A DNA stretch of 64,000 nucleotides from Sphingomonas aliaeris (GTDB lineage: Bacteria > Pseudomonadota > Alphaproteobacteria > Sphingomonadales > Sphingomonadaceae), in NCBI RefSeq assembly GCF_016743815.1, contig NZ_CP061035.1, positions 3,779,001 to 3,843,000 on the forward strand, in the 5' to 3' direction. Under the pieces are notes generated by a model that was not told the DNA's origin, did no database searches, and saw only the letters and a list, made by a program, of their open reading frames with translations. Shown here piece after piece: positions 29,718 to 38,423 of this stretch. The position numbers were made by a program, and so were the translations under genes. Every line of letters starts with the position of its first letter. The stretch's first letter is position 1.

Positions 29718-29748
29718 CCGTTCGCCCTGAGCTTGTCGAAGGGCCGGG
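29718..29748. repeat. Second dispersed-repeat unit
   Basis: GTTCGCCCTGAGCTTGTCGA, followed by AGGGCCGGG, is an imperfect palindrome with GCCCT/AGGGC ends. It is a second repeat type next to the 29.6-kb palindrome, just before the recQ 3' end. Confidence 0.6.
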
Positions 29749-29771
29749 TACAAACCCCCGACCCCAAAACC

Positions 29772-31550
29772 TCACCCTTCCCGGATCACCTCCAGAAACG
29801 CCTCGCCATAAGCCTCCAGCTTGCGCGCCCCGATCCCGCTGATCTCGCCTAGCGCGCGCAACGTCGACGGCCGGATCGTCGCCATGTCGCGCAGCACAGA
29901 ATCGTGGAAGATCACGTATGGCGGCACGCTCGCCTCCGCCGCCAGCGTCCGCCGCCGTGCACGCAGCGCCTCGAACAAGGGATCGCCGGTTGGGTTCGCC
30001 GCCGTGCCCGCCGAACTGCCCCGCCCACGCGTCCGCCGCTCGCGCTTGGGCGGGACGATCAGCGACACCGTCTCATTCTCTTTCAGGATGGCCCGAGCGC
30101 CGGGACCGAATTCCAGCCCGCCGAAATCGTTCGCTCGCAGCGCATCGCGCAGCAGCAATGCGCGCGCCACCGGCTTGATCAGCGCCTGCTCCTCCGCCGA
30201 CGGCGCGATGCCGAACACGCCCAGCGCCTCGTGCCCGTTCATCAGGCTGCGCTCGCTCGACACGCCGGTCAGCACCTGCTCGATATAACCGATGCCAAAG
30301 CTCTGCCCCGTGCGAAACACCGCGGAGAGGAATTTCCTCGCCACCTCCGTCGCGTCGATCGCGGCGGGCGGGTTCAGGCAATTGTCGCAATTCCCGCAAT
30401 TTTCGGGCGCATCGTCGCCGAAATGCTTCAGCAGGATACGCCTTCGGCACCCCGGCGTCTCGACCAGCGCCCCCAGAGCGGTCAGCCGCGTCCGCTCGCC
30501 CGCCTGTCGCGCGGGTTCGACCTCGCCGATCCGCTGCCGCGCCTTGGCGAAATCCTCCGCGCCCCAGAACATATGCGCCACCGCCGGATCGCCGTCGCGC
30601 CCCGCGCGACCCGTCTCCTGATAATAGGCCTCGATCGATTTGGGCAGGCCGGCATGCGCGACGAAGCGGACGTCCGGCTTGTCGATCCCCATCCCGAACG
30701 CCACCGTGGCGCAGATCACCATGTCCTCGCTCGCGACGAAATCGGCCTGGTTGCGCGCGCGGACATGCGGATCGAGCCCGGCATGATAGGCGCGCGTCGG
30801 CCGACCGGTCTTCGCCAGCGCTTCCGCCATCTTTTCGGTGCCCGCGCGGCTCTGGACATAGACGATCCCCGCGCCCGGCGTCTCCGCGATCAGGTCGGTG
30901 ATCTGGCGGGTCGTATTGTCCTTCGGGCTGATCCGGTACTGGATGTTCGGCCGGTCGAACCCGGCGACGATCATCCCCTCGCGCGGAATTCCCAGTTGGT
31001 CCAAGATGTCGGCGCGCGTATGCTCGTCCGCCGTCGCTGTCAGCGCGAGCCGCGGCACGTCCGGAAAATGGTCGAGCAACGGCCGCAGCAACCGGTAGTC
31101 GGGGCGGAAATCGTGCCCCCATTCCGACACGCAATGCGCCTCGTCGATCGCGAACAGCGCCAGCTTCGCCTGTGACAACAGGTCGCGGAACGCCCCGCCC
31201 GACGCCCGCTCCGGCGCGACGTACAACAGGTCCAGCTCGCCGCGCCGGAACCGCTTGATCGTCTCCATCTGGTCGATATCGACCGACGTCAGCGTTGCCG
31301 CCCGGATCCCGATCGCCGACGCCGCGCGCAACTGGTCGTGCATCAGCGCGATCAGCGGCGACACGACCACGCACGTCCCCTCCAGCGCGACCGAGGGTAG
31401 TTGATAACATAGCGACTTGCCCGCTCCGGTCGGCATCACCGCCAGCGTATTCTCCCCCGCCAGCACGCGGTGGACGACGTCCGCCTGCACCCCGCGAAAC
31501 CCGGGGAAGCCGAAGGTGGATTGCAATACGGGCAGCGGGTCGACGGGCAT
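29772..31550 (-). CDS. recQ: ATP-dependent DNA helicase RecQ
   Basis: This 592-residue RecQ is full length. Helicase domains carry Walker A MPTGAGKSLCYQLPS, the DEAH box AIDEAHCVSEWGHDFRPDY and motif VI YYQETGRAGRDGDPA. The RecQ-Ct zinc site is seen as CRRRILLKHFGDDAPENCGN followed by CDNC. A C-terminal HRDC domain spans about residues 515-590 (LFEALRARRRTLAAEASVPP, LGEISGIGARKLEAYGEAFL). RecQ unwinds DNA 3'-5' in recombination and fork repair. It lies 55 bases downstream of the SLOG-like gene on the same strand. Confidence 0.95.
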   Translation of the reverse strand: MPVDPLPVLQSTFGFPGFRGVQADVVHRVLAGENTLAVMPTGAGKSLCYQLPSVALEGTCVVVSPLIALMHDQLRAASAIGIRAATLTSVDIDQMETIKRFRRGELDLLYVAPERASGGAFRDLLSQAKLALFAIDEAHCVSEWGHDFRPDYRLLRPLLDHFPDVPRLALTATADEHTRADILDQLGIPREGMIVAGFDRPNIQYRISPKDNTTRQITDLIAETPGAGIVYVQSRAGTEKMAEALAKTGRPTRAYHAGLDPHVRARNQADFVASEDMVICATVAFGMGIDKPDVRFVAHAGLPKSIEAYYQETGRAGRDGDPAVAHMFWGAEDFAKARQRIGEVEPARQAGERTRLTALGALVETPGCRRRILLKHFGDDAPENCGNCDNCLNPPAAIDATEVARKFLSAVFRTGQSFGIGYIEQVLTGVSSERSLMNGHEALGVFGIAPSAEEQALIKPVARALLLRDALRANDFGGLEFGPGARAILKENETVSLIVPPKRERRTRGRGSSAGTAANPTGDPLFEALRARRRTLAAEASVPPYVIFHDSVLRDMATIRPSTLRALGEISGIGARKLEAYGEAFLEVIREG

Positions 31551-31605
31551 CGGTGTCGCCTAACGTCTAGGCTACCCCCGTGTCGAGCGATCCCGCCGGC
31601 ATCGA

Positions 31606-32163
31606 TCAGATTGAAAGCGAGAATTGCTCGTTCGAAAGCGCTGCGATTTTCGCCTTGAGCCGGATCTTGTCCTCCGCCTTTTGACGCGCGTGGTCGGACA
31701 TGTGCCCGATCAGGGTTTCAAGCCCGACCACATCCGAAACGGTGACGAATTTCTTGTTCTTGTTGATGAACACCACCGATTTCTTCTTCTGGCTAAGCAA
31801 CTCGAGTACGTTGCTCAACGTGCCGGTGCTCTTCGTATCCCAGATCATCAGTCCGTAATCCGCCGCCATCGCCATCTCGATGTCCTTCGCCGTGAAGAAG
31901 GCACGCGTACCCGGCGCGGCGCTCGGGAAGACGTTGTGCGTTTCCCAGTCGCCGAGATTGTTGCGCGGCCGGTCTCCGCTGCAATACACCGTGACGAGTG
32001 TCGCGCCGGCGGAGTGCAGGCAGGCCTGAATCGAACTGTCGGCGCCGTCGGCATCACCGACGACGACGTTCCACCCCTTCTCGACGACATTGCGGATGCG
32101 CATCTCAATCAGCGGATTCAATCGACTGATGGCGATCGATCCCGCGATGAAGACGGTCTCCAT
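31606..32163 (-). CDS. Stand-alone SLOG-like (YspA/LOG-type Rossmann) protein, function unknown
   Basis: This 185-residue protein has features of the SLOG superfamily (LOG, DprA and YspA relatives that bind or cleave nucleotides). They are a first strand ending FIAGS (residues 5-9), the glycine-rich loop VVVGDADGADSSIQ (33-46), and DYGLMIWDTKSTGTLSNV (102-119), whose GTxxN resembles the phosphate-binding motif. A Lys-rich C-terminal part (SQKKKSVVFINKNKKFVTV) follows. It starts 3 bases after the phosphoribosyltransferase gene, so the pair is an operon. Base composition is lower in GC than the neighbours (31741-31800 has 25 G/C of 60). The fold call is by eye. Confidence 0.7.
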   Translation of the reverse strand: METVFIAGSIAISRLNPLIEMRIRNVVEKGWNVVVGDADGADSSIQACLHSAGATLVTVYCSGDRPRNNLGDWETHNVFPSAAPGTRAFFTAKDIEMAMAADYGLMIWDTKSTGTLSNVLELLSQKKKSVVFINKNKKFVTVSDVVGLETLIGHMSDHARQKAEDKIRLKAKIAALSNEQFSLSI

Positions 32164-32166
32164 GAT

Positions 32167-32745
32167 CTATCTCCAGGTTACGGCAGCAGCGTAGATGCGG
32201 CCGATCTTTGGATAGGTCCGCAACGCGGCGCAAGCGGCTTCCATCGATGCGCCGGTGTGGAACAGATCGTCCAGCAGCAGGACGTCGTGCTTTGCATCGC
32301 CGGGTATCGCGTCCGTCACCGTGAACTGGCCCGCAAGTATCGCCGCCTTCTCGTCCTTCGAATTCAGGTTTTTCAATTGCGCAGTCGGCGCCTTGGTGAG
32401 CAACGTATCCGAAACCTTGGCGCCGACGATCTTGGCGAGCGCCCATGCCAATTCGCTGACCGGCTGCCTGTCGCGCGGGGTCGAGGCGGGCATCGGAACG
32501 ATCAGGTCGATCCGATCGAACAACGGCCAGATATGGGTCGCGAGTTCCGCCGCGATCGGCGCGACCTGCTTCCAGTCGTTACGATATTTCAGTTGGTACA
32601 GCGCCTCGCCGGGCTTCGACCGAAGGGTATCGAATTTTGGGTGGCCATTCTCGTCGTCGCCAAGATAGGTGCTCGAAATCGTATGCTTGGACAACACGTA
32701 GCCGTCGTCCCAATTCCCGTTGATCGGCTGAATACCGAACTGCAT
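32167..32745 (-). CDS. ComF-like phosphoribosyltransferase
   Basis: This 192-residue protein has the PRPP loop DVLLLDDLFHTGAS (154-167) and the ComF-like segment DLIVPMPASTPRDRQPVSEL (80-99), but lacks the N-terminal zinc finger of ComF. The N-terminal region (YVLSKHTISSTYLGDDENGH) looks unlike ordinary ComF. Type I phosphoribosyltransferases join or release bases using PRPP. GAGGGGATGAG is the ribosome-binding site. It is the first gene of a cassette with the SLOG-like gene, read toward recQ. Substrate unknown. Confidence 0.78.
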   Translation of the reverse strand: MQFGIQPINGNWDDGYVLSKHTISSTYLGDDENGHPKFDTLRSKPGEALYQLKYRNDWKQVAPIAAELATHIWPLFDRIDLIVPMPASTPRDRQPVSELAWALAKIVGAKVSDTLLTKAPTAQLKNLNSKDEKAAILAGQFTVTDAIPGDAKHDVLLLDDLFHTGASMEAACAALRTYPKIGRIYAAAVTWR

Positions 32746-32826
32746 CGCTCATCCCCTCGTCCGTTGAGGCTTGGGCGGGTGAGCCGGGCGAGGGTCGCGG
32801 GCAAGCAGGGTTACGGCCATTCCGGC

Positions 32827-32843
32827 GCAGTATCCGATACTGC
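32827..32843. promoter_or_regulatory. 17-bp perfect palindrome (operator candidate)
   Basis: GCAGTATC-C-GATACTGC lies between the divergent phosphoribosyltransferase and GNAT genes. It is flanked by a second paired element, CCATT (32817-32821) and AATGG (32847-32851). Position and symmetry suggest a repressor site or a hairpin in the GNAT leader. It overlaps no gene. Confidence 0.5.
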
Positions 32844-32876
32844 CGAAATGGCGATTTGCATGCTAAAGGAGTCGTC

Positions 32877-33149
32877 ATGACCGAACCGCACGACAATCCG
32901 GCCGAACATCGCTTCGAACTCGAACAGGATGGCGAAACCGCTTTCGCTGCCTATCGCGTCTCGGACGACACGATCACCTTCACGCACACGATCGTGCCCC
33001 CAGCGCTGGAGGGGCACGGCGTCGCCAGCCGCCTGATCGCCTACGCGCTGGGCGAGGCGCGCAGCCGCGGGATGAAGGTGGTGCCGCAATGCAGCTTCGT
33101 CGCCGCCTATATCCAGCGGCATCCCGAAACGCAGGATCTGCTCGCCTGA
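32877..33149 (+). CDS. GNAT-family N-acetyltransferase, short YjdJ-like type
   Basis: This 90-residue protein is the minimal GNAT (GCN5-related C-terminal) type: EDGET-like N-terminal strands, then ITFTHTIVPPALEGHGVASR with the acetyl-CoA loop, LIAYALGEARSRGMKVVPQC and the final FVAAYIQRHPETQDLL. Members are small acetyltransferases with unknown acceptors. The ATG at 32877 follows AAAGGAG. It ends just before a strong hairpin. Confidence 0.88.
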   Translation: MTEPHDNPAEHRFELEQDGETAFAAYRVSDDTITFTHTIVPPALEGHGVASRLIAYALGEARSRGMKVVPQCSFVAAYIQRHPETQDLLA

Positions 33150-33153
33150 TCCG

Positions 33154-33181
33154 GCCCCTCCTCCCGGTGGAGGAGGGGCCC
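33154..33181. terminator. Hairpin between convergent GNAT and M3 peptidase genes
   Basis: A perfect 12-bp stem, GGCCCCTCCTCC and GGAGGAGGGGCC, has a CGGT loop and is followed by CTCTCGCTTT. It fits a bidirectional terminator, although the T-tract is weak. Confidence 0.7.
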
Positions 33182-33188
33182 TCTCGCT

Positions 33189-35303
33189 TTACTTGGCGGT
33201 CGGCACCGCGTTCAGCCCGAGATAGTCGAGCATCGGGCCGACATCTGGGTCCTTGCCGTAGAACGCCTTGAACATCGGGCCGTAATCCAGCGTATGCCCG
33301 CGCGACAGGATCAGGTCGCGGAACCGCTGGCCGTTGGCGCGGGTCAGTCCGCCATTGGCGACGAACCACGCATAGGCGTCGTGATCCAGCATCTGCGTCC
33401 AGGCATAGGCGTAATAACCCGCCGCATAGCCACCGCCCCAGATGTGCGAGAAATAGCTCGTTCGGTAGCGCGGGGGGACATAGGCCGTTTCCAGCCCCAT
33501 GCTCGCCAGCGTCTTCGCCTCGAACGCATCGACATCCTGCTTCGGCGCGTCGGCGGGCAGTGCATGCCACGCCATGTCGAGCTGCGCCGCTTCCTGCGCC
33601 TCGCCCGTGCTGTACCCCTGGTTGAACGTCTGCGACCGCTTGATCTTGTCGACCAGATCCCGCGGCATCGGCGCGCCCGTCTTGTAGTTCACTGCATAAT
33701 GCGACAGCACCTTGGGATCGAGCGCCCAATGTTCGTTGAACTGCGACGGGAATTCCACGAAATCGCGCGCCGTATTGGTCCCCGACAGCGACGGATAGAC
33801 CTGATCCGCGAACAGGCCGTGCAACGCGTGCCCGAATTCGTGGAACATCGTCGTCACGTCGTCGAAGCTGATCAGCGCCGGGCTGCCCGCAGCAGGCTTG
33901 GTGAAGTTCGCGACGTTATAGATGACCGGCTTCGTTCCAAGCAGCTTGGACTGGCCGACGAAGTTCGACATCCATGCGCCGCCGGATTTGTTGTCGCGCT
34001 TCCAGTAATCGAAATACAGCAGCCCGATCGTCGTGCCGTTCGCTTCCGACACTTCGAACACGCGCACGTCCGGATGATAGACGGGCAGGTCCTTCCGCTC
34101 CTTGAAAGTGATGCCGTACAGCTGGTTCGCGGCGTAGAAGACGCCGTCGGTCAGCACCTTGTTGATCTCGAAATACGGCTTCAGCGCATCGCCATCCAGA
34201 TCGTACTTCGCCTTGCGCACCTGCTCGGAATAGAAGTCCCAGTCCCATGGCTTCAGTTCGAACAATCCGCCTGTCGCCTTGATCTGCGCCTGCAATTCGG
34301 CTGCCTCGGCGCGCTGCTTCGCGGACAAGGCCGGGCCGAACTGCTTGAGAAAGCCCAACGCCGCAGCCGGGGTCTTCGCCATCTGGTCCTGCAGCGAATA
34401 GTCGGCATAGCTGGGGAAGCCGAGCAGCTTCGCCTTCTGCGCTCGCAATTGCGCCAGTTGCGCGATCGTCGCGCGCGTGTCGTTCGCATCACCCTGTTCG
34501 GTGCGCGTCCAGCTCTTGTTGAACAACGCCTCGCGCGTCGCCCGGTCGGTCAGCGATGCGAGCGCAGGCTGCTGCGTCGTATTCTGCAGCGGAAGCACGT
34601 ATTTGCCCTTCAGGCCGCGATCTTCCGCCGCCTTTGCCGCCGCGGCGATCCCGTCCGCGCCCAGACCGTCCAGCTTCTTCGCATCATCGACCACGAGCGC
34701 GCCCGCCTTCGTGCCCGCGAGCAATTTCTGCTGGAATGCGGTCTGCAACGTCGAGATTTCGGTGTTCAGCGCGCGCAGCTTCGTCTGGTCGGCCGCGGAC
34801 AATTGCGCACCGGCGCGGATGAAGCCCTGATACGTCACGGTCAGCAACTGCGCCTGTTCCGGCGTCAGCTTCAGCGTGGCGCGCTTGTCCTGTAACGCCT
34901 TGACCCGCGCGAACAGCTTCGGATTGAGTGAGATGGCATCGAAATGCTCGCTCAGCTTGGGCGTCATCTTCGTCTCGACGGCCTGCAGCGTGTCGTTGGT
35001 GTTGGCCTGCGCCAGCGCCCCGAACACCTGGCTCGTCCGGTCCAGCATCCGTCCCGATTTTTCCATCGCCGCGATCGTATTGTCGAACGTCGGCGCGGCA
35101 GGATTATTGGCGATCGCCTGAATCTCGGCGAGATGCTCCTTCATCCCCTGTTCGAACGCCGGGACATAATCGGCATCCTTGATCACACGGAAATCGGGGG
35201 CCTGATAGGGCAGATTGCTCGGCTTCGCGAACGGGTTCGCAGTCTGCGCGGTGGCCGGAAGGGCGATGACGATAGCGGTGGTGGCAAGCAGGCGGACGAT
35301 CAT
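33189..35303 (-). CDS. M3-family zinc metallopeptidase (peptidyl-dipeptidase Dcp-like), exported
   Basis: This 704-residue protein has a signal peptide (MIVRLLATTAIVIALPATAQ) and the thimet-oligopeptidase zinc motif MFHEFGHALHGLFADQ, with the distal part WALDPKVLSHYAVNYKTG and PPRYRTSYFSHIWGGGYAAG typical of Dcp enzymes. It removes dipeptides from peptide C-termini, probably in the periplasm. The ATG at the signal peptide is the start; the open frame continues upstream into a shadow of the ABC exporter gene. Confidence 0.92.
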   Translation of the reverse strand: MIVRLLATTAIVIALPATAQTANPFAKPSNLPYQAPDFRVIKDADYVPAFEQGMKEHLAEIQAIANNPAAPTFDNTIAAMEKSGRMLDRTSQVFGALAQANTNDTLQAVETKMTPKLSEHFDAISLNPKLFARVKALQDKRATLKLTPEQAQLLTVTYQGFIRAGAQLSAADQTKLRALNTEISTLQTAFQQKLLAGTKAGALVVDDAKKLDGLGADGIAAAAKAAEDRGLKGKYVLPLQNTTQQPALASLTDRATREALFNKSWTRTEQGDANDTRATIAQLAQLRAQKAKLLGFPSYADYSLQDQMAKTPAAALGFLKQFGPALSAKQRAEAAELQAQIKATGGLFELKPWDWDFYSEQVRKAKYDLDGDALKPYFEINKVLTDGVFYAANQLYGITFKERKDLPVYHPDVRVFEVSEANGTTIGLLYFDYWKRDNKSGGAWMSNFVGQSKLLGTKPVIYNVANFTKPAAGSPALISFDDVTTMFHEFGHALHGLFADQVYPSLSGTNTARDFVEFPSQFNEHWALDPKVLSHYAVNYKTGAPMPRDLVDKIKRSQTFNQGYSTGEAQEAAQLDMAWHALPADAPKQDVDAFEAKTLASMGLETAYVPPRYRTSYFSHIWGGGYAAGYYAYAWTQMLDHDAYAWFVANGGLTRANGQRFRDLILSRGHTLDYGPMFKAFYGKDPDVGPMLDYLGLNAVPTAK

Positions 35304-35406
35304 GCAGTACGGTCCTCGATCAAAAGATATGTCGCCGCTTTTCAACGGCACCGGCTGAACGGCAAGTGAAATCAGCGCCGTATTTATATGGTGAAGACCG
35401 CGGATA

Positions 35407-37221
35407 TCACTCCGCCGCCAGCACCCCGTCCTCGTCCGCCCGTTCCTGCGCCTGCCGGTTCCACATCTCGGCATACAGGCCGTTCCGGCGCAGCAACTGC
35501 GCGTGCGTGCCGCGCTCGACGACTTCGCCCGCCTCCAGCACGACGATCTCGTCCGCATGCACGATCGTCGACAGCCGGTGCGCGATGACGATCGTCGTGC
35601 GCCCGCGTTCGATATCCTCAAGCGTCGACTGGATCTCGCCCTCGGTACGGCTGTCCAAAGCGGACGTCGCCTCGTCCAGGATCAGGATCGGCGGATTCTT
35701 CAGCAGCGTCCGCGCGATCGCGACCCGCTGTTTCTCGCCGCCCGACAGCTTCAGCCCGCGTTCGCCGACGCGCGTATCATACCCGTCGCTCTGTCCTTCG
35801 ATGAACGTGGATATCGCCGCCCCGCGCGCCGCACCCTCGATCTCGGCCCGCGTCGCACCCTCTCGCCCGTAAGCGATATTGTACCCGATCGTGTCGTTGA
35901 ACAGCACGGTATCCTGCGGGACGATGCCGATCGCCGCGCGCAACGATGCCTGCGTCACCTGCGCGATGTCCTGCCCGTCGATCATGATGCGCCCGCCGGT
36001 CAGGTCGTAGAAGCGGTACATCAACCGCGCGAGCGTACTCTTCCCCGCCCCCGACGGCCCAACCACTGCCAGCGTGTGGCCGGCGGGGATGTCGAGGTCG
36101 ATGCCCTTCAGGATCGTGCGATCCGCATCATATCCGAAGCGAACGTTCTCGAACCGCACATGACCCTTGCCCACCACCAATGCGGGCGCGGCCGGCGCGT
36201 CGGTCACTTCGCTCGGCGTATCGATCAGGTCGAACATGCTGCCCATGTCGATCACGCCCTGCCGGATCGTGCGATACACCATCCCCAGCAGATCCAGCGG
36301 CCGGAACAACTGCGCCAGCAGCGTCGACACCAGAACCACGTTGCCCGCGGTGAACTCGCCCCGGCTCCACCCCAGCACGATCAGCGCCATGCCGAACGCC
36401 ATCATCACGTTGGTGATCAACGCCTGCCCGACGTTCAGCCAGGCGAGCGAATTCTCGCTCTTCACTGCCGCCCCGGCATAGGCCGCCATCGCGGCGTCGT
36501 AGCGCTTGGCCTCGCGCTCCTCCGCACCGAAATATTTTACCGTCTCGAAATTGAGCAGCGAATCCACCGCATGCGCGACCGCGCCCGTATCCAGGTCGTT
36601 CATCCGCGTGCGCAACGCCGCGCGCCAGTCCGTCACCCACCGCGTGAAGGCGATATAGACGACCACCATCACCAATGTGCCCGTCACCAGCCACCCGCCG
36701 AACTTCGTCGCGAAGATGCCGACCACCAGCGCCAATTCCAGGATCGTCGGCGCGATGTTGAACAGCAGGAAATACAGCATCGTATCGATGCTCTTCGTGC
36801 CACGCTCGACCACCTTGGTCACCGCACCCGTGCGTCGCTCCAGATGGAAACGCAGCGACAATTGATGCAGATGGCGGAACACGTTCGCCGCCAGCCGGCG
36901 CGTCGCATCCTGCCCGACGCGCTCGAATACCGCATTGCGCAGATTGTCGAACAGCACCGATCCGAACCGCGCCGCGCCATATCCGATCACCAGCGCCAGG
37001 ATTAGCGTCGTCGCCGACCGGTCGCCTTTGACCATCCCGTCCACCGCGCCCTGCAAGGCGAAGGGGGCGCCGTAGACCTGCACCAGCTTCGACAGCACGA
37101 CCAGCGACATAGCGCCGACGATCCGCAATCGCAGCGACGGCGCATCCTTCGGCCAAAGATAGGGCAGGAAGCGGCGCAGCGTCGGCAGCAACGGGCGCTC
37201 GGCGCTGGCAGGGTCGGTCAT
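35407..37221 (-). CDS. ATM1-type ABC exporter (fused membrane and ATPase domains)
   Basis: This 604-residue half-transporter has an N-terminal six-helix domain including SKLVQVYGAPFALQGAVD and VFRHLHQLSLRFHLERRTGA, which are characteristic of the ATM1/HMT1 branch. The ATPase domain has Walker A GPSGAGKST, signature LSGGEKQRVAIART and Walker B ILILDEATSALD. ATM1 proteins export glutathione-linked sulfur or metal species. The start is the ATG of MTDPASAERPLLPTLRRF; upstream open sequence has no conservation. Confidence 0.92.
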   Translation of the reverse strand: MTDPASAERPLLPTLRRFLPYLWPKDAPSLRLRIVGAMSLVVLSKLVQVYGAPFALQGAVDGMVKGDRSATTLILALVIGYGAARFGSVLFDNLRNAVFERVGQDATRRLAANVFRHLHQLSLRFHLERRTGAVTKVVERGTKSIDTMLYFLLFNIAPTILELALVVGIFATKFGGWLVTGTLVMVVVYIAFTRWVTDWRAALRTRMNDLDTGAVAHAVDSLLNFETVKYFGAEEREAKRYDAAMAAYAGAAVKSENSLAWLNVGQALITNVMMAFGMALIVLGWSRGEFTAGNVVLVSTLLAQLFRPLDLLGMVYRTIRQGVIDMGSMFDLIDTPSEVTDAPAAPALVVGKGHVRFENVRFGYDADRTILKGIDLDIPAGHTLAVVGPSGAGKSTLARLMYRFYDLTGGRIMIDGQDIAQVTQASLRAAIGIVPQDTVLFNDTIGYNIAYGREGATRAEIEGAARGAAISTFIEGQSDGYDTRVGERGLKLSGGEKQRVAIARTLLKNPPILILDEATSALDSRTEGEIQSTLEDIERGRTTIVIAHRLSTIVHADEIVVLEAGEVVERGTHAQLLRRNGLYAEMWNRQAQERADEDGVLAAE

Positions 37222-37327
37222 CGGGGGCACAGGCGATATGTAGGGTCGGTCAATCCCCCATGAAAGCGGTTGATGGAACAAGAAAGGCGCTTCGTCGATT
37301 TTGATACCCGTAAGCGGGAGACGAAAT

Positions 37328-37558
37328 ATGGAACCGTTGTTCTTCGTCATGGCGATCATGGGCTGTTCGGATGGCAATGCGGCCTGCGCCGAGGCACGCG
37401 TCGAAACCGCCCGATATGCCACGATGGCGCAATGCCGCGCGGCAATGCCCGCAGCGTTGATGCGCAACACCGATGTCGATTACCCGGTCGTCGCCGCCAA
37501 TTGCCGCACCAGTGGCCAGTATACCGCACAGGCAAAGACCTCCAAGCGCGGCGCCTGA
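37328..37558 (+). CDS. Small cysteine-containing protein, probably exported
   Basis: This 76-residue protein starts MEPLFFVMAIMGCSDGNAAC and has four Cys residues (GCSDGNAAC, AQCRAAM, ANCRTSG), which suggest two disulfides in the periplasm. The hydrophobic first 11 residues could be a short signal. GGGAGACGAAAT precedes the ATG. I cannot name the family. It is divergent from the ATM1-type gene. Confidence 0.65.
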   Translation: MEPLFFVMAIMGCSDGNAACAEARVETARYATMAQCRAAMPAALMRNTDVDYPVVAANCRTSGQYTAQAKTSKRGA

Positions 37559-37688
37559 TCGTCGGTCGTAGCGACGGGCCGCCTGCGATCCGGGACTGCC
37601 CGTTGGTCGCTGTGGAAAGGACTGCTATCCTACCACCGGGGCGCACGATGCGTCCGGGGCTTGAAGATCAGATGACCTTACCCTCACA

Positions 37689-37720
37689 CGTTCCAGCTGG
37701 TCTTGTCGAAGCACCTGTCC
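37689..37720. repeat. Degenerate dispersed-repeat copy
   Basis: ACGTTCCAGCTGGTCTTGTC, followed by GAAGCACC, retains the GTTC...CTTGTCGAAG core of the repeat unit at 29718-29748. It lies in the 205-base gap between two small genes. No gene is visible in that gap. Confidence 0.4.
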
Positions 37721-37763
37721 GACCGCTCTACAGATCCGCAACAGACGATGCGGCATCGGTCTG

Positions 37764-38210
37764 ATGCGCGAACCCCATCTTACTAAGGTACGCTGGATGC
37801 GCCGGGCGCTGGGCGTCATGTTGGGCACTATCGCGGCGATGCTCGTCATCTGGGCGATCGAACTGGTTGCACAGTGGCTCTACCCATTCCCTGACACGAT
37901 CGAGACGGCGAACCGCGCGGATCTTTCCGCGGCGATGGACAGCATATCCACGACAGCCAAAGCAATCGTCGTGTCGGCGTGGTTCGCGGGTGCGTTCTGC
38001 GGTGCATGGCTCGCGCTCCGCGTCTGCGATTGGCCGTGGTCCGGCTGGATCGTCGTGCTGTTCCTGATCGCGGGCGGCATCGCCAATCTGATTGCCATTC
38101 CGCACCCCCTCTGGATGCAGGCCGCTACCGTCGTCGCGCCGCTCGCCGGCGGCTGGATCGCGCGCCGGGTGCATCACAAGCCGTATCGCGGCGAACCGTT
38201 ACTCGGCTGA
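37764..38210 (+). CDS. Hypothetical four-helix membrane protein
   Basis: This 148-residue protein has four hydrophobic segments (LGVMLGTIAAMLVIWAIELV; AIVVSAWFAGAFCGAWLALR; SGWIVVLFLIAGGIANLIAI; AATVVAPLAGGWIA) and a basic C-terminus. The layout resembles small uncharacterised inner-membrane proteins. Either ATG (37764, or 37797 at MRRALGVML) could be used. No function can be inferred. Confidence 0.7.
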   Translation: MREPHLTKVRWMRRALGVMLGTIAAMLVIWAIELVAQWLYPFPDTIETANRADLSAAMDSISTTAKAIVVSAWFAGAFCGAWLALRVCDWPWSGWIVVLFLIAGGIANLIAIPHPLWMQAATVVAPLAGGWIARRVHHKPYRGEPLLG

Positions 38211-38423
38211 CGGTGGCGGTTCGGCATCTCCGTCGCGCAGCATCGGCAAAGACCAGCGGATCTGGTCACGCAGCAACGCCTCCAGTTCCTCCGCCCCGGC
38301 CGCATGAGCCGCCGCGCGCTTGCGCAACAACGTCGCAAGCAAATTCGCGCGACTCTGCGGCTCGGCACGCGCCGCCCGACCCTTCGACAGGGCGCGGGAC
38401 AGGCGCAGGGAAAGCATCGTCAT
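38199..38423 (-). CDS. Hypothetical small basic protein
   Basis: This 74-residue frame starts MTMLSLRLSRALSKGRAARA and continues through a helical, Ala/Arg/Leu-rich region to RWSLPMLRDGDAEPPPSAE. It overlaps the 3' end of the convergent membrane-protein gene by 12 bases. GC-rich DNA yields many such frames, so the evidence is weak; it is kept because it fills an otherwise empty interval. Confidence 0.4.
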   Translation of the reverse strand: MTMLSLRLSRALSKGRAARAEPQSRANLLATLLRKRAAAHAAGAEELEALLRDQIRWSLPMLRDGDAEPPPSAE

